Below are positions 1 to 6,207 of a stretch of DNA of 14,390 bases, piece by piece; within the stretch, counting starts at the first letter, position 1, and every line of letters starts with the position of its first letter. The position numbers and the translations under genes were made by a program. Origin of the DNA: Acidobacteriota bacterium (GTDB lineage Bacteria > Acidobacteriota > Terriglobia > Bryobacterales > Bryobacteraceae); NCBI GenBank assembly GCA_947466555.1, contig CANIFK010000044.1, forward strand, positions 1 through 14,390, in the 5' to 3' direction. The notes beneath the pieces are model-generated. The model did no database searches. It was given only the letters and a program-made list of their open reading frames with translations, and was not told the origin of the DNA.

Positions 1-311
1 GCGAATACGAGGCTGTAGCCAATCGCCGCCCAAAGCAGCGTCATCACGGCCATCATGATGAAACTCTGCATCATTGTGCCCAATACGTTTTTCTTGCGCA
101 CCAAACCGCAGTAGAACAGCGCCAGGCCGGGGCCGGTCATCATCAATACCAACGCAGCGGACGTTAGCATCCAAGCGTTGTCCCCAGCCGATTGGGATGC
201 GGCGACGGCCGCTTTCAGTTTTTGCAGTTCGGCGTCAAGCGCAGGATTGGATTGCGCGATTGCGAAGGGGGCAGCCAACACCGTGGCGGCCGCGAGACGG
301 GGCCAATTCAT
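1..311 (-). CDS. amtB: Ammonium transporter (Amt family), N-terminal part, cut by window edge
   Basis: This is the first 103 residues of an Amt/Mep/Rh family ammonium channel, which carries ammonium/ammonia across the inner membrane; the rest lies outside the window. It starts MNWPRLAAATVLAAPFAIAQ, a cleavable signal peptide as is usual for bacterial AmtB. A short predicted periplasmic stretch with helical character (DAELQKLKAAVAAS) follows. Next comes the family signature around residues 46-78 (AWMLTSAALVLMMTGPGLALFY, then CGLVRKKNVLGTMMQSF). The usual FYGGL reads FYCGL here, a Cys for the first Gly. ATG at 309-311 is chosen because the signal peptide begins there and GAGGA lies about 10 nt upstream. 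Upstream is a sigma-54-like promoter and a structured region, which suits nitrogen regulation. No glnK is visible because the downstream side is cut. The family assignment is firm. Confidence 0.93.
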   Translation of the reverse strand, partial: MNWPRLAAATVLAAPFAIAQSNPALDAELQKLKAAVAASQSAGDNAWMLTSAALVLMMTGPGLALFYCGLVRKKNVLGTMMQSFIMMAVMTLLWAAIGYSLVF

Positions 312-315
312 GGAA

Positions 316-373
316 AGTTGATCCTCGGACAAGGAGTAAGGGAGCTGCCGGACACGGGCCAGCTCGATCAACT
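316..373 (-). repeat. Nested inverted repeats overlapping the amt control region
   Basis: An 8-bp perfect inverted repeat (AGTTGATC at 316-323, GATCAACT at 366-373) encloses a second 6-bp perfect one (GAGCTG at 342-347, CAGCTC at 360-365). The outer proximal arm overlaps the amt Shine-Dalgarno GAGGA. The inner repeat overlaps the sigma-54-like -12 and -24 elements. If transcription starts upstream of 373, the outer stem would hide the ribosome binding site. If it starts at about 335, the repeats are DNA-level elements instead. Confidence 0.5.
346..361 (-). promoter_or_regulatory. Sigma-54 (RpoN)-like promoter of the ammonium transporter gene
   Basis: On the minus strand the sequence reads TGGCCCGTGTCCGGCA. 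Against the RpoN consensus TGGCACG-N4-TTGCW it matches the invariant GG (-25/-24) and GC (-13/-12) at the right spacing, with 9 of 12 defined positions identical. The predicted transcription start is near 335, giving a 24-nt leader that contains the GAGGA ribosome binding site. Known biology: ammonium transporter operons are often RpoN/NtrC-dependent. No convincing NtrC enhancer was found in the roughly 85 bp between this site and zapA. Confidence 0.55.
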
Positions 374-445
374 ATGGTGCTACGGACAGGAGGTTCGTTG
401 CCGATGGTTTTTTCTATGAGGCCGATTAAAAAGACTGATAGAGGG

Positions 446-715
446 TTAGTCCGTGAGAGACTCTTCCAGCAGTTTGGAAAGGCTGCGGTGTTTGGACTCG
501 GCACTGCGCAACTCATCGGCCAGGTGCATACAGGCCAAAACGGCAATGCGCGAGGCGTCCGCGTTGGTGCCTCGCGCAATGTTGTTCATGAGCTCGTCGA
601 CGCGATGCGCAAGATCTTCCACATCACTCTCCTTGCCCGTGGTGACGAGCGAATAGGATTGATTGAAAATGGATACGCGAACGGTCTTTTTCTCCGGCGG
701 AGCTTCATTAGCCAT
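446..715 (-). CDS. zapA: Cell division protein ZapA
   Basis: This 89-residue protein belongs to the ZapA family, which binds FtsZ and bundles its protofilaments at the division site. The N-terminal FtsZ-binding head starts near residue 9 with KKTVRVSIFNQSYSLVT, followed by the family segment VEDLAHRVDELMNNIARG. The helix after it contains RIAVLACMHLADELRSAES and runs into the C-terminal coiled coil that makes the tetramer. Length is typical for the short non-enterobacterial form. It starts 12 nt after the stop of the ZapB-like gene, so the two are very probably co-transcribed; the ribosome binding site (CAGG) is weak, which suggests coupling. Assignment is strong. Confidence 0.93.
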   Translation of the reverse strand: MANEAPPEKKTVRVSIFNQSYSLVTTGKESDVEDLAHRVDELMNNIARGTNADASRIAVLACMHLADELRSAESKHRSLSKLLEESLTD

Positions 716-727
716 AGGACGGCCTGA

Positions 728-1033
728 CTAACTGGCGCTCAGCAGGTCCATCTGGCCCAGCAGCTTTTCGATGCGGGCCTTTACCTGTTTCCGCTCCGTC
801 TGGAGAACCTCCAGTTCGGACGCCGCCTTACCGGCGTTCGCTTTGAAGGCGGCGAGGGCCTCCTCGGCGTCGTTGCGAGCGGCTGCTGCCAGCGTCGCCT
901 CGGATTCGGCTGCGGCCAGCCGCTCTTTCAGCTCCGCATTCTCCTCACGGAGCTTGCCAACAAGCTGAACGGCCCGGAGGATGCGATCCTCCAGGCCGGA
1001 TAGTGTATCGGTATCCTCTAACTGCAGGTCCAT
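728..1033 (-). CDS. zapB: ZapB-like coiled-coil cell division protein
   Basis: This 101-residue cytoplasmic protein is almost entirely heptad-patterned. Residues 10-98 look like a continuous coiled coil (LSGLEDRILRAVQLVGKLRE, then a long Ala/Glu-rich stretch and a Lys/Arg-rich end). It has no signal peptide or membrane segment. Its place directly upstream of zapA and its all-helical character fit a ZapB-like factor, which joins the Z-ring through ZapA. ATG at 1031-1033 is preceded by AGAGGA at 7-nt spacing, a good ribosome binding site. Coiled-coil proteins look alike, so function rests largely on position. It could also be an unrelated scaffold protein. Confidence 0.75.
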   Translation of the reverse strand: MDLQLEDTDTLSGLEDRILRAVQLVGKLREENAELKERLAAAESEATLAAAARNDAEEALAAFKANAGKAASELEVLQTERKQVKARIEKLLGQMDLLSAS

Positions 1034-1073
1034 ATACGGTTCCTCTTTAATGCAGGGTTGGATTTACAGGGAA

Positions 1074-1430
1074 CTACGCGAGAGCTGCTTTGGCCTTGTC
1101 GACCAGAGCGGTGAAGGCGGCGGCATCGCGCGCGGCGATGTCGGCCAGCATTTTGCGATTCAGGGTGATCTGCGCCTTCTTCAGTCCGTTCATGAACTTG
1201 GAATACGACAGGCCGTTGGCGCGGGTGCCGGCGGAAATGCGGCAGATCCACAGCGAACGGAAGTCACGCTTCTTGAGCCGGCGACCCTTGTATCCGTAGG
1301 AAAGCGACTTTTCGACCGCTTCCTGCGCATAGCGGTGCAGCTTCGACTTGGCAAGGAAAAAGCCTTTGGCCAGAGCCAGGACTTTTTTCCGATTATCTGT
1401 ACGTTTAGTACTTCTTTTTACGCGGGGCAC
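1074..1430 (-). CDS. rplT: 50S ribosomal protein L20
   Basis: This 118-residue protein matches bacterial L20 over its full length: basic N-terminal extension beginning MPRVKRSTKRTDNRKKVLAL, the block YGYKGRRLKKRDFRSLWI around residues 45-62, then ANGLSYSKFMNGLKKAQI and the DIAARDAAAFTALVDKAK end. L20 binds 23S rRNA early in 50S assembly and in several bacteria represses its own operon. The start is GTG (1428-1430), supported by an excellent AAGGAG 6 nt upstream (complement of 1437-1442) and by alignment with the invariant MPRVKR start. It lies 100 nt after rpmI. A non-AUG start on a highly expressed ribosomal gene is worth noting. Confidence 0.97.
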   Translation of the reverse strand: MPRVKRSTKRTDNRKKVLALAKGFFLAKSKLHRYAQEAVEKSLSYGYKGRRLKKRDFRSLWICRISAGTRANGLSYSKFMNGLKKAQITLNRKMLADIAARDAAAFTALVDKAKAALA

Positions 1431-1530
1431 GTTTGTCTCCTTGAGTAATTAGGCCTGTTTGGCCGGGGGCCGGTGAATCGGGCACGTGCCGCGCGCCACG
1501 TTCACACGGAGGGGGGATGGGAAGTCTGCC
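1431..1530 (-). other. rpmI-rplT intergenic leader with hairpin
   Basis: The 100-nt gap between rpmI and rplT is long for these genes. It contains a short inverted repeat, ACGTG...CACGT at 1484-1501 with an 8-nt loop. On the minus strand this is followed by C-rich sequence and a GGCC-AAACA-GGCC hairpin close to the rplT ribosome binding site. It could be a translational control site or mRNA processing site. Nothing in it looks like a terminator with a U-run. Confidence 0.35.
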
Positions 1531-1725
1531 CTAGTAGGGCAGCATCCGCTTCAGTTCAGGCGAGTTGGTCGGGTCCATGATGGCCGACGCTGCCAGACGG
1601 CGCTTGCGAGAAGAATTCTTGGAGGTCAAGATGTGGCGGGCAAAAGCGTGGCTACGCTTGATCTTGCCGGTGCCGGTCTTCTTGAAGCGCTTGGCCGCGC
1701 CCTTGTGGGTTTTCAACTTAGGCAT
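1531..1725 (-). CDS. rpmI: 50S ribosomal protein L35
   Basis: This 64-residue, strongly basic protein has the full L35 pattern: MPKLKTHKGAAKRFKKTGTG, then KIKRSHAFARHILTSKNSSRKRRL and the C-terminal PELKRMLPY. L35 is a small component of the 50S subunit. The start is ATG with AGGA 8 nt upstream. It is the first gene of its transcript here. infC, which normally sits just upstream in the infC-rpmI-rplT operon, is replaced by a non-coding stretch and then an unrelated glycoside hydrolase gene. Assignment is very secure. Confidence 0.97.
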   Translation of the reverse strand: MPKLKTHKGAAKRFKKTGTGKIKRSHAFARHILTSKNSSRKRRLAASAIMDPTNSPELKRMLPY

Positions 1726-1743
1726 TGGTTAGTTCCTGGAAAT

Positions 1744-1762
1744 AGTGCGTTTGGAACGCACT
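1744..1762 (-). promoter_or_regulatory. Perfect hairpin in the 5' leader of rpmI
   Basis: AGTGCGTT and AACGCACT form an 8-bp perfect stem with a 3-nt loop. It begins 7 nt after the predicted -10 hexamer, so it would be the very 5' end of the rpmI-rplT transcript, about 18 nt upstream of the rpmI start. There is no U-run, so it is not a terminator. It may be a 5' stabilising hairpin, an operator at the transcription start, or an autoregulatory leader for L20. Confidence 0.6.
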
Positions 1763-1769
1763 GCCTCCG

Positions 1770-1798
1770 AGTATAGCAGGTTGGAGCTGATAGTTCAG
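1770..1798 (-). promoter_or_regulatory. Sigma-70-type promoter for rpmI-rplT
   Basis: On the minus strand the -10 hexamer is TATACT (1770-1775) and a 17-bp spacer separates it from CTGAAC (1793-1798), a partial -35 match. Predicted start is near 1763, giving a leader of about 38 nt. The -10 is good and the -35 weak. Confidence 0.5.
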
Positions 1799-1862
1799 TT
1801 CGCGGGGTGCCAAATGGCCGCCGGATTGCTCGAGGTTGTCTGTGGCGGGGGACAAGTTGCAC

Positions 1863-3407
1863 CTATGGGGCTGGCTGCGTGTAAAACCGCTTCACGACAT
1901 CCATCGCGGGTTTCCGCCACGGCGTCATGGAGTTGTTGTCCGGTCCTCCGTACCCATTCGTACCCACCTTCCACCAGTAGACTCCGCGGAACCACGGCTT
2001 GTTGTAGACGGCGTTCAACAGACCCTCGAAACTACGGGCCTGTTCGGCCAGGTCGAGCGGCTTATCGGTTTCGTCCTCCCAGGGTTCGCGATGCGAGTTC
2101 TTGTGTGCGCCAAAACCCGCTTCTGTAAACAAGACAGGCTTGTTGAACTTCTGCTGAACCGCTTCGATCTTGCCAACAAGCGTTGCTGCTGAATACGAAT
2201 CGTCGAGCGGATAGTAGTTGTCGATGCCGATGTAGTCCAGCGCGTCCCAAAACTGCAGTGTCTCGAACTCCTCGCCGTGGTTGGCGGCGTAGACGATGGG
2301 GCCTCGATAGACGGCCCGCACCCGGGCGATGATGTCTCGCCACTCACTTTCATGCGGCGTGAGACCTCGCAACTCGGTGCCTATGCAGAAAATGTCAGCA
2401 TGGATTCGCGCGGCAAAGGCGGCGTAGTGTTCGATGAACGGCTTGTAGGCGGTTAGCCACTGCTTGGACTCCGCTTCGGGGATTGGCGTACGGCCTTGCA
2501 GCCGCCACACGTGCGGCTTCAGCATCACCCGCATCCCCAACTTGTGTGCCTCCGCGGTGAGAATCTCCATCCCGTCTTCGCTCTCCCAGGTGTCGCTGCG
2601 CCCTGGGATCCGGATCGCCGTTTCGCCTCGCGGCGAGAATCCGTATGGAACAAGGGCGATGGCGTTCACGCCAAACGGCGGAAGTTGCGCCAGCATCGTC
2701 AGTGCCTGTGGGGACTGGTAGGAGATGCCTTCGGCTGTGTAGCTGACTCCCTTGTGGAAGTATTCTCTATCGTACGGCGCGGCTGGGTCCGCTTTCGGCA
2801 ACGCCGCCATCGCCGATAGTCTTGCTTCTTTCTCCCTCGCCTGGCTCCATTGGCTCCCGCCAAACGTCAACGCGAGCAACACCGCCGACACCGCAAAGCC
2901 CGGCCACGGTCGCCACGCCGGGAGATGCCATTTGGGATGCTGTCTTGCCAGCAACACGATCAACACCGCACCGATGGCGCAGAGGATCGCTGGTTGCTGC
3001 CAGCCGGGCCGAAATCGGATCAACTCGCGAAGCAAAATCTGCGGTAACAGCACTCCCAACACCAGCGGAACCGTCCCCATTTCGGCGCGCCGGGCGCCGA
3101 CCGCGAAAATGGACACTGCGGCCAAATGAATCCAATCGAGTTGAAATCCGCGAGGTCCCCCAAGGCGATCACACAGCGCCAGCCCGGTGGCGATCCACAG
3201 AACGGGGCCTTTTTCCTTCAAGGCAACGCCAACAATCACTGCGAGCGCCAGACCCATCCAAACGTGCTGATCCGGGCTCATCGAAAACACTCCGAACGGC
3301 GTGAACCGGACGCCAGCCGATGGATGGAGCATGATCCCTGGCGCGCCCCACAGCAGGAATCGCGCCATCCAAAACGCCGCAAATGCCCAGCCGAGACGGG
3401 CCAGCAT
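1863..3407 (-). CDS. Membrane-anchored GH113-like glycoside hydrolase (TIM barrel)
   Basis: This is a 514-residue two-part protein. Residues 1-185 hold about six hydrophobic segments (near 4-26, 48-64, 68-80, 90-106, 112-128, 139-155 and 169-182). Residues 215-510 resemble the glycoside hydrolase family 113 TIM barrel (endo-mannanase-type). The barrel starts at KGVSYTAEGISY and contains LMLKPHVW-type (297-301), FCIGTELRGL (340-349, candidate acid/base Glu345), YIGIDNYYPL (392-401) and LFTEAGF (426-432, candidate nucleophile Glu429), then RGVYWWKVG. Both Glu sit at the barrel positions expected of a retaining clan-A hydrolase. The barrel is probably extracytoplasmic, tethered by the helices. 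ATG directly follows the phosphatase stop codon, with GGAAG inside that gene's end, so translation is likely coupled. The substrate is not visible; mannan or another beta-linked glycan is a guess. Confidence 0.75.
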   Translation of the reverse strand: MLARLGWAFAAFWMARFLLWGAPGIMLHPSAGVRFTPFGVFSMSPDQHVWMGLALAVIVGVALKEKGPVLWIATGLALCDRLGGPRGFQLDWIHLAAVSIFAVGARRAEMGTVPLVLGVLLPQILLRELIRFRPGWQQPAILCAIGAVLIVLLARQHPKWHLPAWRPWPGFAVSAVLLALTFGGSQWSQAREKEARLSAMAALPKADPAAPYDREYFHKGVSYTAEGISYQSPQALTMLAQLPPFGVNAIALVPYGFSPRGETAIRIPGRSDTWESEDGMEILTAEAHKLGMRVMLKPHVWRLQGRTPIPEAESKQWLTAYKPFIEHYAAFAARIHADIFCIGTELRGLTPHESEWRDIIARVRAVYRGPIVYAANHGEEFETLQFWDALDYIGIDNYYPLDDSYSAATLVGKIEAVQQKFNKPVLFTEAGFGAHKNSHREPWEDETDKPLDLAEQARSFEGLLNAVYNKPWFRGVYWWKVGTNGYGGPDNNSMTPWRKPAMDVVKRFYTQPAP

Positions 3408-5207
3408 CTACTTCCGGTGAACCGCTTCGGCGTACAGCAGGTCGCCACTGAACCCGTCGTAGTATTGAATCACCAGATGGGGCCGCGGATAGGCTACCCA
3501 GCGCTCCTTGCCCTGGGCGTCAGGATTCCGGTAGACATTGTTGATTTGCGCGATCGCGTAGATCGGGAAATGCCGGAGTTTGCCGGGAACGTCATTCAAG
3601 ATAAACGACGACCACCGAATATCGCATTCACGTCCGCGGGAATCGAATTTGCCATTTATCGGCCGACTGCCTTCACTAATCAGCGGATGGTTCTGCGAAT
3701 TATGCGGGCCGGCGGCGAACTCCCATACGGTATCCGTCACTTTAACGGCCCAGCTGTTGTGCAGGTCGCCGGTCATCACAATTACCGGGCGCTTCAGTGA
3801 ATCCCAGAATTGAATCAGCTCTTCGCGTTCGGCCGTGAATGCCGTCCACGCGTCGTCCTTGCCCGCAATCGGATCCGTCGATCCCGGCGATCCGATATGG
3901 GGAATCATTAGGTTCACGCTGGATGCCAGGAAGAAGAAATCGGCATCGCTCGCTGCCATTGATGCGCGCAGCCATTCATGCTGCTTCTTGCCCAACATGA
4001 ACAGTCCCGCTTTGCCGGGGTCCTTCATGTCGTGCATATCGCGCAGGCCACGGGTATCGAGCAGATAAATCTCCGCGTTGCCGCAGCGGAACTTCGAGTA
4101 ATTGTGGCGGCCGATCGAGTAGGTGCATGCGCCGTTTTGCGTCGCGCCCGGACTCACCCGCACGCGGTGTTTATCCAGAATGCTGACGATGCTGTAGACA
4201 CCCGCGTTCGGGTTGCCAGGGCCGGCATTCTGGCCCGGCGGAACCCCGGCGCGTTGGCCTCCCCAATGGACGTGCAGGTTAGCGATCTCGTCCTTGTCCA
4301 AGGCTAGGAAATCGGCCTGTGCATCGGTCAGCACGTCTCCTTCGAGGGTCCCTTCCCCGAAATGCAAGCCCTGGTTGGTTGCCAGCGGCGCGGAGCCGTT
4401 GATGTAGTCGTACCAGCCCCGCATGGAGATGTCGCGGAACGTCGCTTCCCGGGACTTCACTCCAGCCGAGCCCGTGCCGTAGACGTCGTTTAGAATTTCG
4501 TGGTCGTCCGCCGTGAAATAGCCGGGGACGTTCCGGTGCCACTCCGCCAATGGCTTGCCGCGCTCCAGATAAAGCTTGTAGTTCTCCCACACGCCGGTAA
4601 TCGACGGCGCCAGTTTCACGATACGCGGCGTCTCCGCCTCGCTGATACCCACCTGCTTGCGCCACTCCGTCGCCGGGTAGTCGCGCTTCTCTTCGTACAG
4701 CCAGTCGCCGTTCATGATGCTGAAAAGCACCTTTGGCGCATGCTGTCGGTTCATTACTTTGTATGCCGGCAGGTCCATGTCGGTCTTCTGGTTGGCACAG
4801 GAACCGAAGGCAAACGAGAAATTGAACAATCCGCGCGGATTGGTATCGCGATGGCCAAAATCACTCGGTGCGGGATGGGTTTTGAACGTTCCGGACTGGC
4901 CGCCACCGTCCAATTGGTAGTAATAGCGGGTATTGGACTTGAGGCCGGTCAAGTGAATCCAGGCCGTATTGTCATGGTCGGGCGACGTTGCCACAGCCAC
5001 CGAAATCTGGTCGAGAGCCCCAGCTGCGGTGCCATAGCGAACCCGAAGCGAGCCGGCCCGTTCCGTTCTTCCCCAAACCCAAACATCGTTTACGCCCAGG
5101 CTGCCCAGCAGCGGACCGTGCGTGACGCGGGCGCCACCACTGGGCTGCGCGGAGACGGGGATGGCGGCCATTGCGGCCTGAGCGAGTTGACGACGATTCA
5201 ATTTCAT
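3408..5207 (-). CDS. PhoD-like metallophosphatase, exported
   Basis: This 599-residue protein is of the PhoD alkaline phosphatase type, a metal-dependent phosphomonoesterase/phosphodiesterase acting outside the cytoplasm. The N-terminus, with NRRQLAQAAMAAIPVSAQ, looks like a Tat signal (twin Arg) or short Sec signal. Residues 28-112 form the beta-sandwich PhoD_N domain (RVRYGT, LKSNTRYYYQLD). Catalytic-domain motifs follow: FGSCAN (134-139), NGDWLYE (166-172, metal ligand Asp168), FTADDHEILND (231-241) and MTGDLHNSW (478-486). The region 290-380 looks like an insertion rich in Gly/Pro/Asn between core motifs. It starts 8 nt after hemB and abuts the hydrolase gene downstream. Substrate preference cannot be read from sequence. 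The family is confident, the exact activity is not. Confidence 0.85.
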   Translation of the reverse strand: MKLNRRQLAQAAMAAIPVSAQPSGGARVTHGPLLGSLGVNDVWVWGRTERAGSLRVRYGTAAGALDQISVAVATSPDHDNTAWIHLTGLKSNTRYYYQLDGGGQSGTFKTHPAPSDFGHRDTNPRGLFNFSFAFGSCANQKTDMDLPAYKVMNRQHAPKVLFSIMNGDWLYEEKRDYPATEWRKQVGISEAETPRIVKLAPSITGVWENYKLYLERGKPLAEWHRNVPGYFTADDHEILNDVYGTGSAGVKSREATFRDISMRGWYDYINGSAPLATNQGLHFGEGTLEGDVLTDAQADFLALDKDEIANLHVHWGGQRAGVPPGQNAGPGNPNAGVYSIVSILDKHRVRVSPGATQNGACTYSIGRHNYSKFRCGNAEIYLLDTRGLRDMHDMKDPGKAGLFMLGKKQHEWLRASMAASDADFFFLASSVNLMIPHIGSPGSTDPIAGKDDAWTAFTAEREELIQFWDSLKRPVIVMTGDLHNSWAVKVTDTVWEFAAGPHNSQNHPLISEGSRPINGKFDSRGRECDIRWSSFILNDVPGKLRHFPIYAIAQINNVYRNPDAQGKERWVAYPRPHLVIQYYDGFSGDLLYAEAVHRK

Positions 5208-5215
5208 CGCAGCTA

Positions 5216-6184
5216 TTACAGCAGGCGCGATGCATCCTTTGCAAAGTAGGTGAGGATGATGCTCGCGCCGGCACGTTTAATGCAGGTCAGCGACTCCATC
5301 ATCGCGCGCTCCAAATCGATCCATCCATTACTTGCCGCGGCTTGAATCATCGAGAATTCGCCACTCACCTGATAGGCTGCAATCGGCACGTCGAAGTTCT
5401 CGTGGGCCGCCTTGATGATGTCCAAATACGGCATCGCCGGCTTCACCATGAGCATGTCGGCACCCTCTTCCAGGTCCAGCGCCATTTCTTTCACGGCTTC
5501 GCGCGCATTGGCCGGATCCATTTGATAACTGCGCCGGTCGCCAAACTGCGGCGCGCTTTCGGCGGCGTCGCGGAACGGCCCATAGAAGCTGCTGGCGTAC
5601 TTCGCCGCGTAGCTCATGATCGGAATATTTGAAAAACCGGCGTCGTCGAGCGCGGCGCGAATCGCTCCAACGCGTCCGTCCATCATGTCGCTGGGGGCCA
5701 CAATATCGGCCCCGGCGCGGGCATGGCTCACCGCCGCCTGCGCCAGCCAGCTCAGCGTGATGTCGTTGTCGACGTCATCATCGATGATCTTTCCGCAGTG
5801 CCCGTGGCTGGTGTATTCGCAGTTGCAAACATCGGTGACGACCAGCAACCCCGGCACTTCGCTCTTCAGTGCCGCCACGGCCTGCTGCACAATCCCCTCG
5901 TCGTCGTAGGCCCCGGTGGCGTCCTCATCCTTGTGCTTCGGAATCCCGAACAGAATGACGCCGCCTACTCCCAGCGACTTTGCCTCCTGCGCTTCCTTCA
6001 CCAATTCATCGATCGACAACTGCGCGTTGCCGGGCATCGACTTAATCTCTTTCCGGATTCCTTCACCCTCCACAACAAAAAGGGGAAGGATAAAGTTCGA
6101 AGGCTGCAGGTGCGTCTCCCGAACCAGGTCACGCATGGCGGGGGAACGGCGAAGGCGGCGAGGCCGGTCAATCGGGAAGGGCAT
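5216..6184 (-). CDS. hemB: Delta-aminolevulinic acid dehydratase (porphobilinogen synthase)
   Basis: This 322-residue HemB condenses two 5-aminolevulinate molecules to porphobilinogen in cytoplasmic tetrapyrrole synthesis. The two Schiff-base lysines are visible at Lys195 (SYAAKYASSFYGPFR) and Lys248 (MLMVKPAMPYLD). The zinc-type cysteine triad is present in DVCNCEYTSHGHCG (Cys120, Cys122, Cys130), so the zinc-dependent form is predicted. Length is normal. ATG at 6182-6184 is the only in-frame start upstream of the conserved core, because a TAA lies shortly before it. AGGGGA is nearly touching the ATG, too close for a normal ribosome binding site. No other heme gene is nearby. Confidence 0.97.
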   Translation of the reverse strand: MPFPIDRPRRLRRSPAMRDLVRETHLQPSNFILPLFVVEGEGIRKEIKSMPGNAQLSIDELVKEAQEAKSLGVGGVILFGIPKHKDEDATGAYDDEGIVQQAVAALKSEVPGLLVVTDVCNCEYTSHGHCGKIIDDDVDNDITLSWLAQAAVSHARAGADIVAPSDMMDGRVGAIRAALDDAGFSNIPIMSYAAKYASSFYGPFRDAAESAPQFGDRRSYQMDPANAREAVKEMALDLEEGADMLMVKPAMPYLDIIKAAHENFDVPIAAYQVSGEFSMIQAAASNGWIDLERAMMESLTCIKRAGASIILTYFAKDASRLL

Positions 6185-6192
6185 TCCCCTAG

Positions 6193-6198
6193 TTTATA
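6193..6198 (-). promoter_or_regulatory. -10-like hexamer close to the hemB start
   Basis: TATAAA on the minus strand, with exactly 8 nt between it and the hemB ATG. A start 7-8 nt downstream would give a leaderless or nearly leaderless mRNA. No good -35 is seen 16-18 bp upstream, so hemB may instead be read from the upstream gene, whose stop is only 23 nt away. Confidence 0.35.
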
Positions 6199-6207
6199 GC
6201 GCCACCG

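Noticed and set aside
312..445. Possible 6S RNA gene downstream of zapA
   Set aside because: 6S RNA often lies next to zapA, but only about 134 nt are available, no long rod-like fold with a central bubble is visible, and the stretch holds a better-supported amt promoter.
74..727. Plus-strand open frame of 217 codons
   Set aside because: It runs opposite zapA and amt, is Arg/Gly-rich and has no domain or ribosome binding site.
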